Source: Nocardioides sp. GY 10113
GTDB lineage: Bacteria > Actinomycetota > Actinomycetes > Propionibacteriales > Nocardioidaceae
Length of the DNA stretch: 64,000 bases
Reading direction: 5' to 3'
NCBI RefSeq assembly: GCF_004919105.1
Contig: NZ_STGK01000002.1
Coordinates: forward strand, 124,001-188,000
Each line of letters starts with the position of its first letter. Positions within the stretch are counted from its first letter, which is position 1. This document shows, piece by piece, positions 16,956 to 26,185 of the stretch. The notes under the pieces are model-generated. The model ran no database searches and was not told where the DNA came from. It saw only the letters and a list, made by a program, of their open reading frames with translations. Both the position numbers and the translations under genes were made by a program.

Positions 16956-17154
16956 GGATCCGTAGAGCCAGGTCTCAGCCCGCTCCATGTCGGTGGCCAT
17001 CTGATGCCGGGGAAGGTGCCCAGATGACGTCGCGAGTGCTCTGGCGCCGGGGAAGGTGCTCCAGAGCTCTCTCGGGCTGCCTGGCGCCGGGGAAGGTGCC
17101 CCAGGTGGCCCGTGGTCCCCCCGGGAGCGGGCGGAGACCTGGCTCTACGGATCC
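16956..17154 (-). ncRNA. mraW RNA: mraW-type structured RNA leader: three repeat hairpins inside a 31-bp outer stem
   Basis: Outer arms 16956-16986 and 17124-17154 are inverted repeats of 31 bp with one mismatch. Between them are three hairpins at 16998-17026, 17038-17067 and 17079-17106. Their stems differ in sequence but still pair, while all three loops carry GCACCTTCCCCGGC on the minus strand. Changing stems with a constant CUUCCCC loop is the hallmark of the published mraW RNA motif of Actinobacteria, found before mraW (rsmH). The element starts 62 nt after mraZ. The remaining parts of the 337-bp space between mraZ and the small gene show nothing else. Its ligand and function are unknown to me. 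Confidence 0.85.
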
Positions 17155-17215
17155 ACTGTTCTGTTCTGGAGCGGCGCCTGGCCGCGGTGCTGCTCGTCGC
17201 TGTTGCTCGTCGCTG

Positions 17216-17641
17216 CTACTCGTCGTCGTCCTCGTCGAGGTCGGCGAAGTCCGCCAGGGCGGCGGCCTGGAACTCCCGCCACTTCTCGGGGTTCCAGATC
17301 TCGAGCCGGTCCCGGACACCGATCACGACGACGTCGCGATCGAGTGCGGCGTACTCGCGCAGGTGGGTCGGGATGCCGATCCGGCCCTGCTTGTCCGGCT
17401 TCCCCTCGTCGCCACCGGCGAAGAGGATCCGGGCGTAGCTGCGGGCCGCACGGCTGGTCATCGGCCGGGCCGCGGCGCGGTCGGCCTCCTCGGCGAAGAC
17501 GTCGGAGGGCCAGACAACGAGGCAGTTCTCCTGTCCCTGCGTCACCACGAGCCCCTCCGCGAGTCGATCCCTGAACTTGGCCGGAAGGAACAGGCGGCCC
17601 TTCTCATCGAGCTTCGGGGTGTAGGTGCCCATGAAGAGCAT
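17216..17641 (-). CDS. mraZ: Transcriptional regulator MraZ
   Basis: A 141-residue protein with two AbrB-like MraZ repeats: GTYTPKLDEKGRLFLPAKFRD (in part, from residue 5) and ILFAGGDEGKPDKQGRIGIP (about 77-96) followed by LREYAAL. The C-terminus is acidic. MraZ is a ring-forming DNA-binding protein that controls the dcw operon, often its own promoter. ATG 17639-17641 was chosen because the family starts just before GTYTP and because GAGGGGG lies upstream; longer versions run into the operator repeats. It heads the minus-strand dcw operon. Confidence 0.95.
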   Translation of the reverse strand: MLFMGTYTPKLDEKGRLFLPAKFRDRLAEGLVVTQGQENCLVVWPSDVFAEEADRAAARPMTSRAARSYARILFAGGDEGKPDKQGRIGIPTHLREYAALDRDVVVIGVRDRLEIWNPEKWREFQAAALADFADLDEDDDE

Positions 17642-17669
17642 CGGGCCACCCCCTCGATTCCGCCCTCCT

Positions 17670-17709
17670 CCACTTTCCACCACTTTACGCCACTTTGCTC
17701 CACCGTCAA
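17670..17709 (-). promoter_or_regulatory. mraZ promoter with four MraZ boxes at a 10-bp period
   Basis: On the minus strand GTGG occurs at 17703-17700, 17693-17690, 17683-17680 and 17673-17670, exactly 10 bp apart, three of them ending an AAAGTGG or CAAAGTGG unit. MraZ is known to bind short direct repeats at one-turn spacing upstream of its own gene. TTGACG (17709-17704) and TAAAGT, 16 bp further on, form a plausible promoter covered by the array, so repression by MraZ is likely. Confidence 0.75.
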
Positions 17710-18172
17710 CCACATCGACGTCGTGTCGGCGGGGGCCCGGGCCAATCCGGCGCGGTCTCGAGCGACCTGCACCACCGGCGCGGACCCCGGCCCGACGCGG
17801 GCGCCGGCGCGCCGGGAGCGGACGCCGCGACCACTCCCCCGGCCGCCCCCGGGATCACAGAAACCGCAGGTCAGGGGCCAGAACGCCGAGCCTCGGCCGG
17901 GCGCCGGGCGGCCACCGCCGGCCAGCGCTCCACCACCCCACCGACCGCGGCGCGGGCGTCGCCGGGGTGCGTGGTGGAGCGTGGTGGAGTGGAACGTGGG
18001 GGAAGTGGAGCGCCGGTGGGGCGCGTCGGCGGGTCGAGTGGAGCGGAGCGGAGGCGGCGGGGCACGTCACCGACCCGAAATCGGGCCGCTCGCCCACCGG
18101 CGACCCCCTAGGGTGGGATTCCGCCGCGGCGTACCGTTGGCGTGCAACAGGACATTGCGGACGGGAGACACA
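17710..18172. other. Divergent intergenic region between mraZ and moxR, with a second GTGG array
   Basis: No credible gene is seen in this 463-bp stretch. Most of it is featureless GC-rich sequence. On the plus strand GTGG recurs at 17971, 17981, 17989, 17996 and 18005; the first two lie in near-identical 10-mers (GTGGTGGAGC, GTGGTGGAGT). This array faces moxR, in the opposite direction to the mraZ boxes. A moxR promoter should lie between it and 18173, but I could not place it confidently. Confidence 0.5.
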
Positions 18173-19165
<993 letters not shown>

Positions 19166-19213
19166 GCGGCGCGGGGCGCAGCGACCAGCGGCCGAGAGGG
19201 GCGGTGAACCGGA

Positions 19214-20464
19214 GTGGCCACGACGCGTGAGGCGCTGTCCGGACTCACTCTGCGCGGCCGCGCCTTCCTGGCCGCCGGGGCGACCGCGATCGTCTGCTCG
19301 GTCCTGCTCGGCCAGCCCGCGCTGACCCGGATCGGCGTGCTGGTGCTCGCGCTGCCCCTGTTGGCCGCGGTGGCGGTGGGACGCCGGCGGTACGCCGTGA
19401 CCGTCCACCGCGAGCTCGCCCCGCGACTGGTCACCGCCGGGCAGACCGCGAACGTGACCCTGACGCTCAGCAACGCCGGCCAGCGCAGCGCCGGCGCCCT
19501 GCTCGTGGAGGACCGGCTCCCCTACGCACTGGGCCACAGCGCGCACTTCGCCCTCCAGGGACTGCGGCGACGCTGGGAGCGCACGGTCGACTACCAGGTC
19601 CGCGCGGACACGCGCGGCCAGTACGAGATCGGCCCGCTGACCACCCGCGCCATCGACCCCTTCGGCCTGGTCGAGGTGCGCCGCACCCACCCGGCGACCC
19701 TCGCCCTCACCGTGACGCCCCGCACGATCTCCCTGCCGACGATCGGGCTCACCGGGGGCTGGAGCGGCAGCGGGGAGCACCGGCCGCAGGCCTTCGCCGC
19801 CGGCTCCGCCGAGGACGTGAGCGTCCGCGAGTACCGCCGCGGCGACGAGCTCCGCCGTGTGCACTGGCGCAGCTCTGCCCGGCTCGGCGACCTGATGGTG
19901 CGCAAGGAGGAGCAGCCCTGGGAGGCCCGGGCGACGGTGTTCCTCGACAACCGTCGCCTCGCCCACCACGGCAAGGGCGCCACGTCGACCTTCGAGGCGG
20001 CCGTCACGGTCGCCGCCTCGGTGGCGGTCCACCTCGACCTGCACGGCTACACCGTGCGGCTGATCTCGGCCCAGGGCATCGGCACCGGCCCGGGTGAGCC
20101 GCTGGCCGCCGTCCTCGAGCACCTCGCACTGATCCAGCTCACCAGCCAGCCGCGGATCGACCTCTCCTGGTGCGGTGAGCAGACCCACGGCGGGCTCGTG
20201 GTCGGCGTGCTCGGTCGACTGACGGCGGCCGACATCCCCGCGCTGCGCCGGCTGCGGCACGACGCCGCGACCGCGATGTCGATCGAGCTGGACCTCGCCC
20301 GGTGGGCCGAGGCGGCCGGGACGACGGCCGTCACGGCCTCCGGGCAGGACGCCGTCACCGCGGCGTCCCTCGGCTGGCGCTCGGTGAGCATCGGCCCCCA
20401 CGACCGACTGGAGGGTGCCTGGCGAGATCTCGGCCGCCGGCGCGACCGGGGGGCGGGCGCCTGA
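19214..20464 (+). CDS. DUF58 domain-containing membrane protein
   Basis: A 416-residue protein with two N-terminal membrane helices (about 16-34 and 38-55) and an Ig-like region (VTAGQTANVTLTLSNAG). The DUF58 core has SVREYRRGDELRRVHWRSSAR near 197-217, the family signature. A vWA-like fold follows. DUF58 proteins are encoded beside MoxR ATPases and are taken to be their partners; the exact role is unknown. GTG start at 19214, 48 bp after moxR. The stop overlaps the next start (TGATG). Confidence 0.93.
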   Translation: MATTREALSGLTLRGRAFLAAGATAIVCSVLLGQPALTRIGVLVLALPLLAAVAVGRRRYAVTVHRELAPRLVTAGQTANVTLTLSNAGQRSAGALLVEDRLPYALGHSAHFALQGLRRRWERTVDYQVRADTRGQYEIGPLTTRAIDPFGLVEVRRTHPATLALTVTPRTISLPTIGLTGGWSGSGEHRPQAFAAGSAEDVSVREYRRGDELRRVHWRSSARLGDLMVRKEEQPWEARATVFLDNRRLAHHGKGATSTFEAAVTVAASVAVHLDLHGYTVRLISAQGIGTGPGEPLAAVLEHLALIQLTSQPRIDLSWCGEQTHGGLVVGVLGRLTAADIPALRRLRHDAATAMSIELDLARWAEAAGTTAVTASGQDAVTAASLGWRSVSIGPHDRLEGAWRDLGRRRDRGAGA

Positions 20465-22773
20465 TGTCCGTCGTACGCCGCCCGCTGGCCGTCGACGCAC
20501 CGATGGCGCTGGTCGCCGCCGCGACCGCCTGGGCCACCCTCACCGCCTGGAGCGGCTTCATCACCGCCCCGCGGGACCTCCTGGTCCCCGCCGCGCTGCT
20601 CGCCCTCGCGATAGCCGTGAGCGGAGTGCTGCTGCGCTGGGCCGGTGCGCCGCGACTCGTGACGCTGCTCGGCCAGCTGGCGGTCGCGACGTGCGGCGTC
20701 AGCCTGGTCGTCACCGGGGATCCACTGCCGTTGGGCGGTGCCCTCGTGGAGCTCTCCGACGCGCTGGCCACGGCGGTCGACTCCGCGCAGCGGTACGCGG
20801 CGCCGATCGGCGCGGACCTGCCCCCGGTCACTCCGCTCCTGGTCGCCGGCGCCGCACTCTTCGCGCTGCTCTTCGACGCCGTCGCCTGCACGCTGCGGCG
20901 CGTCCCGGTCGCCGGCCTGGTGCTGCTCGCCATCTACGCGATCCCGGCCGGCCTCGCCAGCACCGGCGCCGGTTGGGTCTCCTTCGTCCTGGCCGCGGTC
21001 GGGTTCCTCACGCTGCTGCACCTGGACGCCCGGTCGGAGCTGCTGCGCTGGGGCAGGGCGGTCGGCCACGACGCGCACAGCCCGTGGGCCGAGGCGAACC
21101 CGCTCGCCGGCGCGCTGAGGGCCGGCGCGGGCGCCATCGGCGTGGGGGCGATCGCGCTCGCCCTGGTCATCCCGCCCTTCGTGCCGGTGCTCGAGCTGGA
21201 CGCGCTCGGGTTCGGCGATGGCGCCGGCAAGAACCAGATCACGATCCGCAACCCGCGGGCGGACCTGCGCCGCGACCTCGAGCAGGGCGATGACGTCCCG
21301 CTGGTGCAGGTCCGGACCAACGACCCGGCACCGAGCTACCTACGGATCGCCGTGCTCAACCGATTCACCGGTGACGAGTGGAGCAGCGGGGACCGGGACG
21401 TGGCCAGCAGCGCCACCGCGAACCGGAAGCTCCCGCCGCCGTCCGGTCTCTCGGAGGAGGTCCCGCGCCGTTCCTACGAGTACGACGTCACGGTGGCCCC
21501 GGCCTTCGACTCGACGTGGCTGCCCACGCAGTTCCCGATCAGCGCGATCCACGCGGAGGGCGACTGGCGCTACGACGAGGACACCTACGACTTCCTCGCG
21601 GCGGGCGACGAGACGACCGCCGGCATGGAGTACACGATGCGCAGCATCGTGCCCGCCTACGGCACCGACGGCCGGTTCTTCGCCGACGCGGTGGCCTCCT
21701 CGGTCACGGCCGAGGTGCTGGAGATCCCCGGTGGGCTGCCGAGCAGCGTGCGCACCTACGCCGAGCAGGTGACCGCCGGCGCCCGGAACGACTACGAGCG
21801 GGCGCGGCTGCTGCAGGCCTGGTTCCGCATCGACGGCGGCTTCCGCTACAGCCTGGCGAAGGCACCCGGGGGTTCGATCGGGCAGAGCCTGGCCACCTTC
21901 CTCTCCGACGCCCCGGGCGGCCGCATCGGCTACTGCGAGCAGTTCGCCGCGGCGATGGCGATCATGGCCCGGATCGCGGGCATCCCGGCGCGCGTCGCCG
22001 TCGGCTTCCTGACCCCGACGGCCGTGGAGCCGCGGGTATGGCAGTACAGCTCGCACGACCTGCACGCCTGGCCGGAGCTGTACTTCTCCGGGGCGGGCTG
22101 GGTGCGGTTCGAGCCCACGCCGGGGCGCCGTGCCCCCGACGCGCCCGCCTACAGCACGGTGCCGGTGATCACCGACAGCCTGGACCCGGGCGACGACCCG
22201 AGCACGGCCGCCGACGGCGAGATCGGACCGGAGGACCAGCCCGGCCGCGACCAGCCGAGCCGCGCGCCCGAGGAGTCCGCAGCGACGACGGAGGAGGCCG
22301 CCGGCGGCAGCGGCGGGGGCGGGCTGCCCCTGTGGCCGCTGGTGATGGCGGCGGCGCTGGCGGTCGCGGGCACCCTGGTCCCGCGGTTGCTGCGCTCCCG
22401 GCAGCGGCAGCGCCGGCTGGCCGGGAGCCCCGAGGACCTCTGGGACGAGCTGCGAGCCACGGCCTTCGACCTCGGGATCGCGTGGCCCGAGGGTCGGTCA
22501 CCACGCGAGAGCGCCGCGATCCTGGCCGGCCGGCTCAGCGCCACCGCGGGCGCCGCCGAGGCGATGGACCGGCTGGTCGCCGAGCTGGAGCGGCACCGCT
22601 ACGCGCGCCCGGCGGAGGCCGCGCGCGGTGGTGGCGCCACGGCCGTGCTCGAGGCGCCCACGGTCGCGCGCGACGACGCCGTCCTGGTCTGCACCGCGCT
22701 CGTGGCCAGCCGTCCCGCCCGGTCGGTGCGGCGTGCGGCCTGGCTGCCGCGCTCCTCCTGGCAGCGCGACTGA
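20464..22773 (+). CDS. TgpA-like membrane transglutaminase (DUF3488-transglutaminase-DUF4129)
   Basis: A 769-residue protein. Several membrane helices (about 15-255) form the DUF3488 part. An extracytoplasmic transglutaminase-like domain follows, with Cys491 in GRIGYCEQFAAAMA and His534 in SHDLHAWPELYF, then FEPTPGRR. A Gly/Ser/acidic linker leads to another helix near 615-635 and a cytosolic DUF4129 tail (DLWDELRATAFDLG). TgpA of Pseudomonas is the described relative. The start ATG 20464-20466 overlaps the DUF58 stop, so the three genes probably act together at the envelope. Confidence 0.95.
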   Translation: MSVVRRPLAVDAPMALVAAATAWATLTAWSGFITAPRDLLVPAALLALAIAVSGVLLRWAGAPRLVTLLGQLAVATCGVSLVVTGDPLPLGGALVELSDALATAVDSAQRYAAPIGADLPPVTPLLVAGAALFALLFDAVACTLRRVPVAGLVLLAIYAIPAGLASTGAGWVSFVLAAVGFLTLLHLDARSELLRWGRAVGHDAHSPWAEANPLAGALRAGAGAIGVGAIALALVIPPFVPVLELDALGFGDGAGKNQITIRNPRADLRRDLEQGDDVPLVQVRTNDPAPSYLRIAVLNRFTGDEWSSGDRDVASSATANRKLPPPSGLSEEVPRRSYEYDVTVAPAFDSTWLPTQFPISAIHAEGDWRYDEDTYDFLAAGDETTAGMEYTMRSIVPAYGTDGRFFADAVASSVTAEVLEIPGGLPSSVRTYAEQVTAGARNDYERARLLQAWFRIDGGFRYSLAKAPGGSIGQSLATFLSDAPGGRIGYCEQFAAAMAIMARIAGIPARVAVGFLTPTAVEPRVWQYSSHDLHAWPELYFSGAGWVRFEPTPGRRAPDAPAYSTVPVITDSLDPGDDPSTAADGEIGPEDQPGRDQPSRAPEESAATTEEAAGGSGGGGLPLWPLVMAAALAVAGTLVPRLLRSRQRQRRLAGSPEDLWDELRATAFDLGIAWPEGRSPRESAAILAGRLSATAGAAEAMDRLVAELERHRYARPAEAARGGGATAVLEAPTVARDDAVLVCTALVASRPARSVRRAAWLPRSSWQRD

Positions 22774-22864
22774 GCGCGACTCGGCTGACACCGAGACGCA
22801 AGTCGTCGAGAACCTCACGCCGACTCGCGTGGGTGCGTGTCAGTCCCCGCCGACTCGCGGAGGG

Positions 22865-23311
22865 TCAGAAGCCGCCCTGGTCGCGGCGGCGACGCCACCG
22901 CGCACGGAGCGTGTCCATGAACGAGTGTCCGGACCCGCCGCCGGACCTGCCGCCGCCGGACTTGCTGCGACCGCGGCGAGCACGCCCGCCGTCGATCACT
23001 CCCAGGCCGGAGGGGTGGGCCGTCATCGCCTCGCTGCCGGCGCGGTGGCCGCGCAGCGCGGTCAGCCCGACGGTCGCCGAGAGCAGCATGACCACGAAGC
23101 CGACGATCCCGATCTGCCAGTAGCCGCTGATCGCGCCGGTCATCAGCACCGCGACGCCGATGGCGAAGACGAGGCTCGCGAGGATCGCGCGGCGCCGAGC
23201 CGCTTGACGAAGCGTGGTGCCACGCAGGGTGGAGGCGAACTTGGGGTCCTCCTCGACGAGCGCGCGCTCCATCTGCTCGAGCAGTCGCAGCTCCTCTTCG
23301 GAAAGTGGCAC
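22865..23311 (-). CDS. DUF3040 membrane protein
   Basis: A 148-residue protein that opens with PLSEEELRLLEQMERALVEE and a DPKFASTLRG motif, the DUF3040 signature. Two membrane helices follow (about 50-66 and 72-92), then a basic Gly/Arg/Ser-rich tail. GTG start at 23309-23311 with GGAGG 6 nt upstream; longer frames run into dinB. Function unknown. In actinobacteria it commonly lies near dinB and the dcw cluster. The 104 bp before it hold no gene and probably its promoter. Confidence 0.93.
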   Translation of the reverse strand: MPLSEEELRLLEQMERALVEEDPKFASTLRGTTLRQAARRRAILASLVFAIGVAVLMTGAISGYWQIGIVGFVVMLLSATVGLTALRGHRAGSEAMTAHPSGLGVIDGGRARRGRSKSGGGRSGGGSGHSFMDTLRARWRRRRDQGGF

Positions 23312-23415
23312 CGGATCCTCCGCGCATCCTGGGCGGTTCGCCCGCCGATAGACCTCGGACCAAGTGTAGGCAGGCAGCGTTCGTCCCGGTAGGCCGACGT
23401 CACAAAATCTGCTCA

Positions 23416-24621
23416 TCAGAGGGATCCCAGCAGGCTCGCCCGGCGTACGGCGTCCCGCCCGAAGCGCCCGCTGACGCGATCCACGGCGCGGTCCGCGGCC
23501 GTCCATCCCGGCAACCGCTCCCCCAGGACGAGCTGGCGGCTCTCGCCCGCGCGGATCCCGCGGAGTCCCTGCAGGGCCACGCCGAGCAGCCGCACCCTCC
23601 GCCCGGGGTGGTGGCCGAGGACGGTCAGCAGCAGGTCGAGCGCCACGACGTAGAGGTCCTGCGTGACGTCGGTCGGCTCGTCCAGGGTGCGCGACCGGGA
23701 CAGCGTCGCGAAGTCGGCGAACCGGACGGTCAGCATCACCGTCCGCCCCACCTTCGCCGCGGCCCGGACCCGCGCGGCGACGCGCGCAGCGAGCGACAGC
23801 AGCTCCCGGGCCAGGCGGTCGGTGTCGACGACGTCGACGGCGAGCGTGTGCTGCGCGCCCATGCTCCCCTCGGGCGTGCCCTCCCCGAAGCCGAAGACGC
23901 CGGCGCCGCCGGGGCGCAGCTCGGAGCGGTCGAGTCCGTGGGCCAGCGCGTGCAGCCGTTCACCCAGGTGGTCGCCGAGGACGCGACGCAGCTCGGCGCG
24001 CTCGAGGGCGGCGACGTCGCCCACCGTCACCAGGCCGAGCCGGTGCAGCCGCTCCCGCGTCGCCGGCCCGACGCCGTACAGCTCACCGACGTCGAGCGGG
24101 TGCACCCGGTCGACGAAGACGTCGGGCCCCAGCACGAGGACCCCGTCGGGCTTGGCGCGGCGGCTGGCCAGCTTGGCGACCGAGATCGTGGCCGCGATGC
24201 CGACCGAGCAGGCGATCCCCTGCTCCGCCCGCACCCGGGCACGGATCGCCTCGGCGATCTGCTCCGGGCCTCCGAACAGCCGCCGCGCGCCGCGCACGTC
24301 CAGGAAGGCCTCGTCCAGCGACATCACCTCGACGACCGGGGTGAAGGACCGGAACGTCTCCATGATCGCCCGCGAGACGGGTCGCAGGATGGCGAAGTCG
24401 GGCGCCACCGACACCGCGCGCGGGCACAGCCGCCGGGCCTCGACGCCGGACATCCCGGACCGCACGCCGTAGCGCCGGGCGGGGTAGTTCGCCGACAGGA
24501 CGACACCCCGGTGGCCGCCACCGACGATCACTGGGACGTCCTGGAGCTCGGGGCGGTCCCGGGTCATCACCGACGCGTAGAACGCGTCCATGTCGACGTG
24601 CAGCAGCCCCGGGACGCTCAC
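23416..24621 (-). CDS. dinB: DNA polymerase IV (Y-family, DinB)
   Basis: A 401-residue translesion polymerase. Catalytic motifs are HVDMDAFYASV (residues 8-18), RRYGVRSGMS, and MSLDEAFLDVRGARR (about 99-113) with the Asp-Glu pair. VGIAATISVAKLAS and the HhH region LYGVGPATRERLHRLGLVTVGDV follow, then the little-finger domain. No clear beta-clamp peptide is visible at the C-terminus LLGSL, although RRASLLGSL may serve. GTG start at 24619-24621, just after a 15-bp minisatellite. Control by the LexA box at 26039-26066 through read-through is likely. Confidence 0.96.
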   Translation of the reverse strand: MSVPGLLHVDMDAFYASVMTRDRPELQDVPVIVGGGHRGVVLSANYPARRYGVRSGMSGVEARRLCPRAVSVAPDFAILRPVSRAIMETFRSFTPVVEVMSLDEAFLDVRGARRLFGGPEQIAEAIRARVRAEQGIACSVGIAATISVAKLASRRAKPDGVLVLGPDVFVDRVHPLDVGELYGVGPATRERLHRLGLVTVGDVAALERAELRRVLGDHLGERLHALAHGLDRSELRPGGAGVFGFGEGTPEGSMGAQHTLAVDVVDTDRLARELLSLAARVAARVRAAAKVGRTVMLTVRFADFATLSRSRTLDEPTDVTQDLYVVALDLLLTVLGHHPGRRVRLLGVALQGLRGIRAGESRQLVLGERLPGWTAADRAVDRVSGRFGRDAVRRASLLGSL

Positions 24622-24650
24622 CGGCGCCCTCCGGCCGGGTCGGCGCCGGC

Positions 24651-24740
24651 GGCGTCAGGAGCAGCGGCGTCAGGAGCAGGGGCGTCAGGAGCAGGGGCGT
24701 CAGGAGCAGCGGCGTCAGGAGCAGCGGCGTCAGGAGCAGA
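24651..24740. repeat. Six-copy 15-bp minisatellite between methyltransferase and dinB
   Basis: Six head-to-tail copies of GGCGTCAGGAGCAGC, each 15 bp, differing only in the last base. The methyltransferase stop (24730-24732) falls in the promoter-proximal copy, so the other five are untranslated in its frame. In another frame the array would read as an Ala-Ala-Pro-Asp-Ala repeat. Copy number could vary between strains and would change the spacing before dinB. Confidence 0.95.
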
Positions 24741-25449
24741 GCAGGTGAAGCTGCGTCGCGAGCGGCAGGTACTCCGGTCGTTGGGCCGCGGCCCGCTCGA
24801 GCTCGACCAGGGCCGCGGCCGCGCCGGGCTCCACGTCCACCAGACGGGCCGGGACGTGGTCGGCGAAGACCCGGATCCCGTGCACGGAGTCGACGGAGAA
24901 GCCGGCCGCCGCGAGCAGGTCGCGCAGATCGCCCAGGTCGAACCGGTGGCCGCGACGCCCCTCCTCCGGGTGGGCACCCTCCATGAGGTCGCGGGCCTGG
25001 ACGAAGTGGCCGGCCATCGCACGCGCCAGGACCGCGGCGCTGCGCTGGGAGACCAGCAGGCTGAGCACGCCACCGGGGCGCAGCACGGAGCGGATCGCGG
25101 CCAGCGCCGCCGCGGGATCGACGACCTCGAGCACGCCGTGGCAGAGCACGACGTCGGCGCTGTCCGCCCCGACCAGGTCGACCAGGCCGGCGACGTCACC
25201 CTGGTGGCCGGCGACCGCGACACCCGCGTCGTCGGCGCGGCGGGCCAGGGCCGCCAGCGCGTCGGGGCTGGGGTCGACGACCGAGACCCGGTGCCCGGCC
25301 TCCGCGAGCCGGACCGCGGAGCCGCCTGTGCCGCCGCCGATGTCGACGACCTCGCGCGGCGGGCCCGCCAACGCGGCGTCCAGCACGTCCCACACCACCA
25401 CGGTGCGGATCGAGCCCCGGCGTTCGGTCGTCTGGTTGTCCTGGACCAT
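24730..25449 (-). CDS. Class I SAM-dependent methyltransferase
   Basis: A 239-residue Rossmann methyltransferase. SAM motif I is VVDIGGGTGGSAVRLA (about 34-49), motif II acidic loop VSVVDPSPDAL, then DVVLCHGVLEVVDP and LRPGGVLSLLV. The layout resembles the SmtA/CmoM-like group, but the substrate cannot be read from sequence. ATG start at 25447-25449, 42 bp after the HEPN-like gene and upstream of dinB. Placement behind a LexA box suggests induction by DNA damage. The stop codon lies in the first unit of the minisatellite. Confidence 0.9.
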   Translation of the reverse strand: MVQDNQTTERRGSIRTVVVWDVLDAALAGPPREVVDIGGGTGGSAVRLAEAGHRVSVVDPSPDALAALARRADDAGVAVAGHQGDVAGLVDLVGADSADVVLCHGVLEVVDPAAALAAIRSVLRPGGVLSLLVSQRSAAVLARAMAGHFVQARDLMEGAHPEEGRRGHRFDLGDLRDLLAAAGFSVDSVHGIRVFADHVPARLVDVEPGAAAALVELERAAAQRPEYLPLATQLHLLCS

Positions 25450-25491
25450 GGCCCGAACCCTACGACGTCGCGGTCCTCCACCGGACAGGAC

Positions 25492-25980
25492 TCAGCCCGC
25501 GGCACGGCCGGCGAGCCGGTCGCCGACCGTCGGGTGGGCGACGAGGCCGAGCGCGCGCTCGACGACAGCGAGGAACCGGTCGGCGTCGCGGACCAGGTCG
25601 TCGGCCTCCCGCTCGCTCGCGGCGTGCTGCGAGCCGGCCTCCGCCGCGGCCCGCTTGGCCGCGCCGGCGGCGAAGAAGGTCGCCCACTCGCCCAGCTCCG
25701 GTGCGACCTGGGCGAGCAGCACCCATGCGTTCTGCTGGCGTCGGCGCCGCCCGGGCGCCGGCCGGGCCCGCGCGGCGAGCAGCGCCGCTGCGGCGCGCAG
25801 CGCGGCCACGTGGGCACACGCGTAGCGGGTCGCGGCGTCGGTGGCGCCGACCGCCTCGCTCAGCGACTCCGCCGAGCGCAGCAGGTAGGAGTGGGTGGTC
25901 GCCGGCAGCAGGTGCGGCTGCCACGGTGCCTCGTCCCGGAGGTCACCGTCGTCGGTGCCGCTGATCGCCTCGCTCGCCAT
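25492..25980 (-). CDS. SAV_6107-family HEPN-like protein
   Basis: A 162-residue, largely helical protein resembling the actinobacterial SAV_6107 HEPN family: LPATTHSYLLRSAESLSEA, then ATRYACAHVAALRAAAALL and a C-terminal four-helix part ending FLAVVERALGLVAHP. HEPN proteins include RNases and partners of nucleotidyltransferases; the R-x4-6-H nuclease motif is not clear here. ATG 25978-25980 was chosen (AGGGAAG upstream); an upstream ATG would read through the LexA box. It is the first gene after the SOS box, in front of the methyltransferase and dinB. Confidence 0.82.
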   Translation of the reverse strand: MASEAISGTDDGDLRDEAPWQPHLLPATTHSYLLRSAESLSEAVGATDAATRYACAHVAALRAAAALLAARARPAPGRRRRQQNAWVLLAQVAPELGEWATFFAAGAAKRAAAEAGSQHAASEREADDLVRDADRFLAVVERALGLVAHPTVGDRLAGRAAG

Positions 25981-26038
25981 GGTCGCTTCCCTTCGTCGCC
26001 GGGGGCTCCGGGCGGGGCGGGACCACGCCACCCCGGAG

Positions 26039-26066
26039 CAGTGTTCGAACATCTGTTCGAACACTG
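26039..26066 (-). promoter_or_regulatory. LexA (SOS) box
   Basis: Perfect 28-bp palindrome, 13-bp arms with a 2-nt centre. Its core TCGAACATCTGTTCGA (26045-26060) fits the Gram-positive/actinobacterial SOS box TCGAAC-4 nt-GTTCGA exactly. It is 59 bp upstream of the HEPN-like start and should control that gene, the methyltransferase and dinB. Confidence 0.92.
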
Positions 26067-26185
26067 CCGAAGGTACACCCGCGGTCCGTCACAACGTCAA
26101 GAGATGCGACGCGAGCCGCGGCGCCGGCCCGACAGGCCCGGCCCGGGGATCCGTGCGCCCGGTCAGCGACGCGTGCGCGCCCCGG

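Noticed and set aside
16998..17106. Three similar units resembling a short CRISPR array
   Set aside because: The repeated part is a hairpin loop and the flanks pair with each other; no spacers or cas genes. It is the structured RNA leader.
22774..22864. Terminator between the TgpA-like and DUF3040 genes
   Set aside because: Only a 5-bp hairpin (CTCGG/CCGAG) and a repeated CCGACTCGCG are seen; no U-run and weak pairing.
24618..25817. 399-residue minus-strand frame across the minisatellite
   Set aside because: Out of frame with the clear SAM-methyltransferase; Arg/Pro/Ser-rich with an Ala-Pro-Asp repeat tail. It does not indicate a frameshifted fusion.
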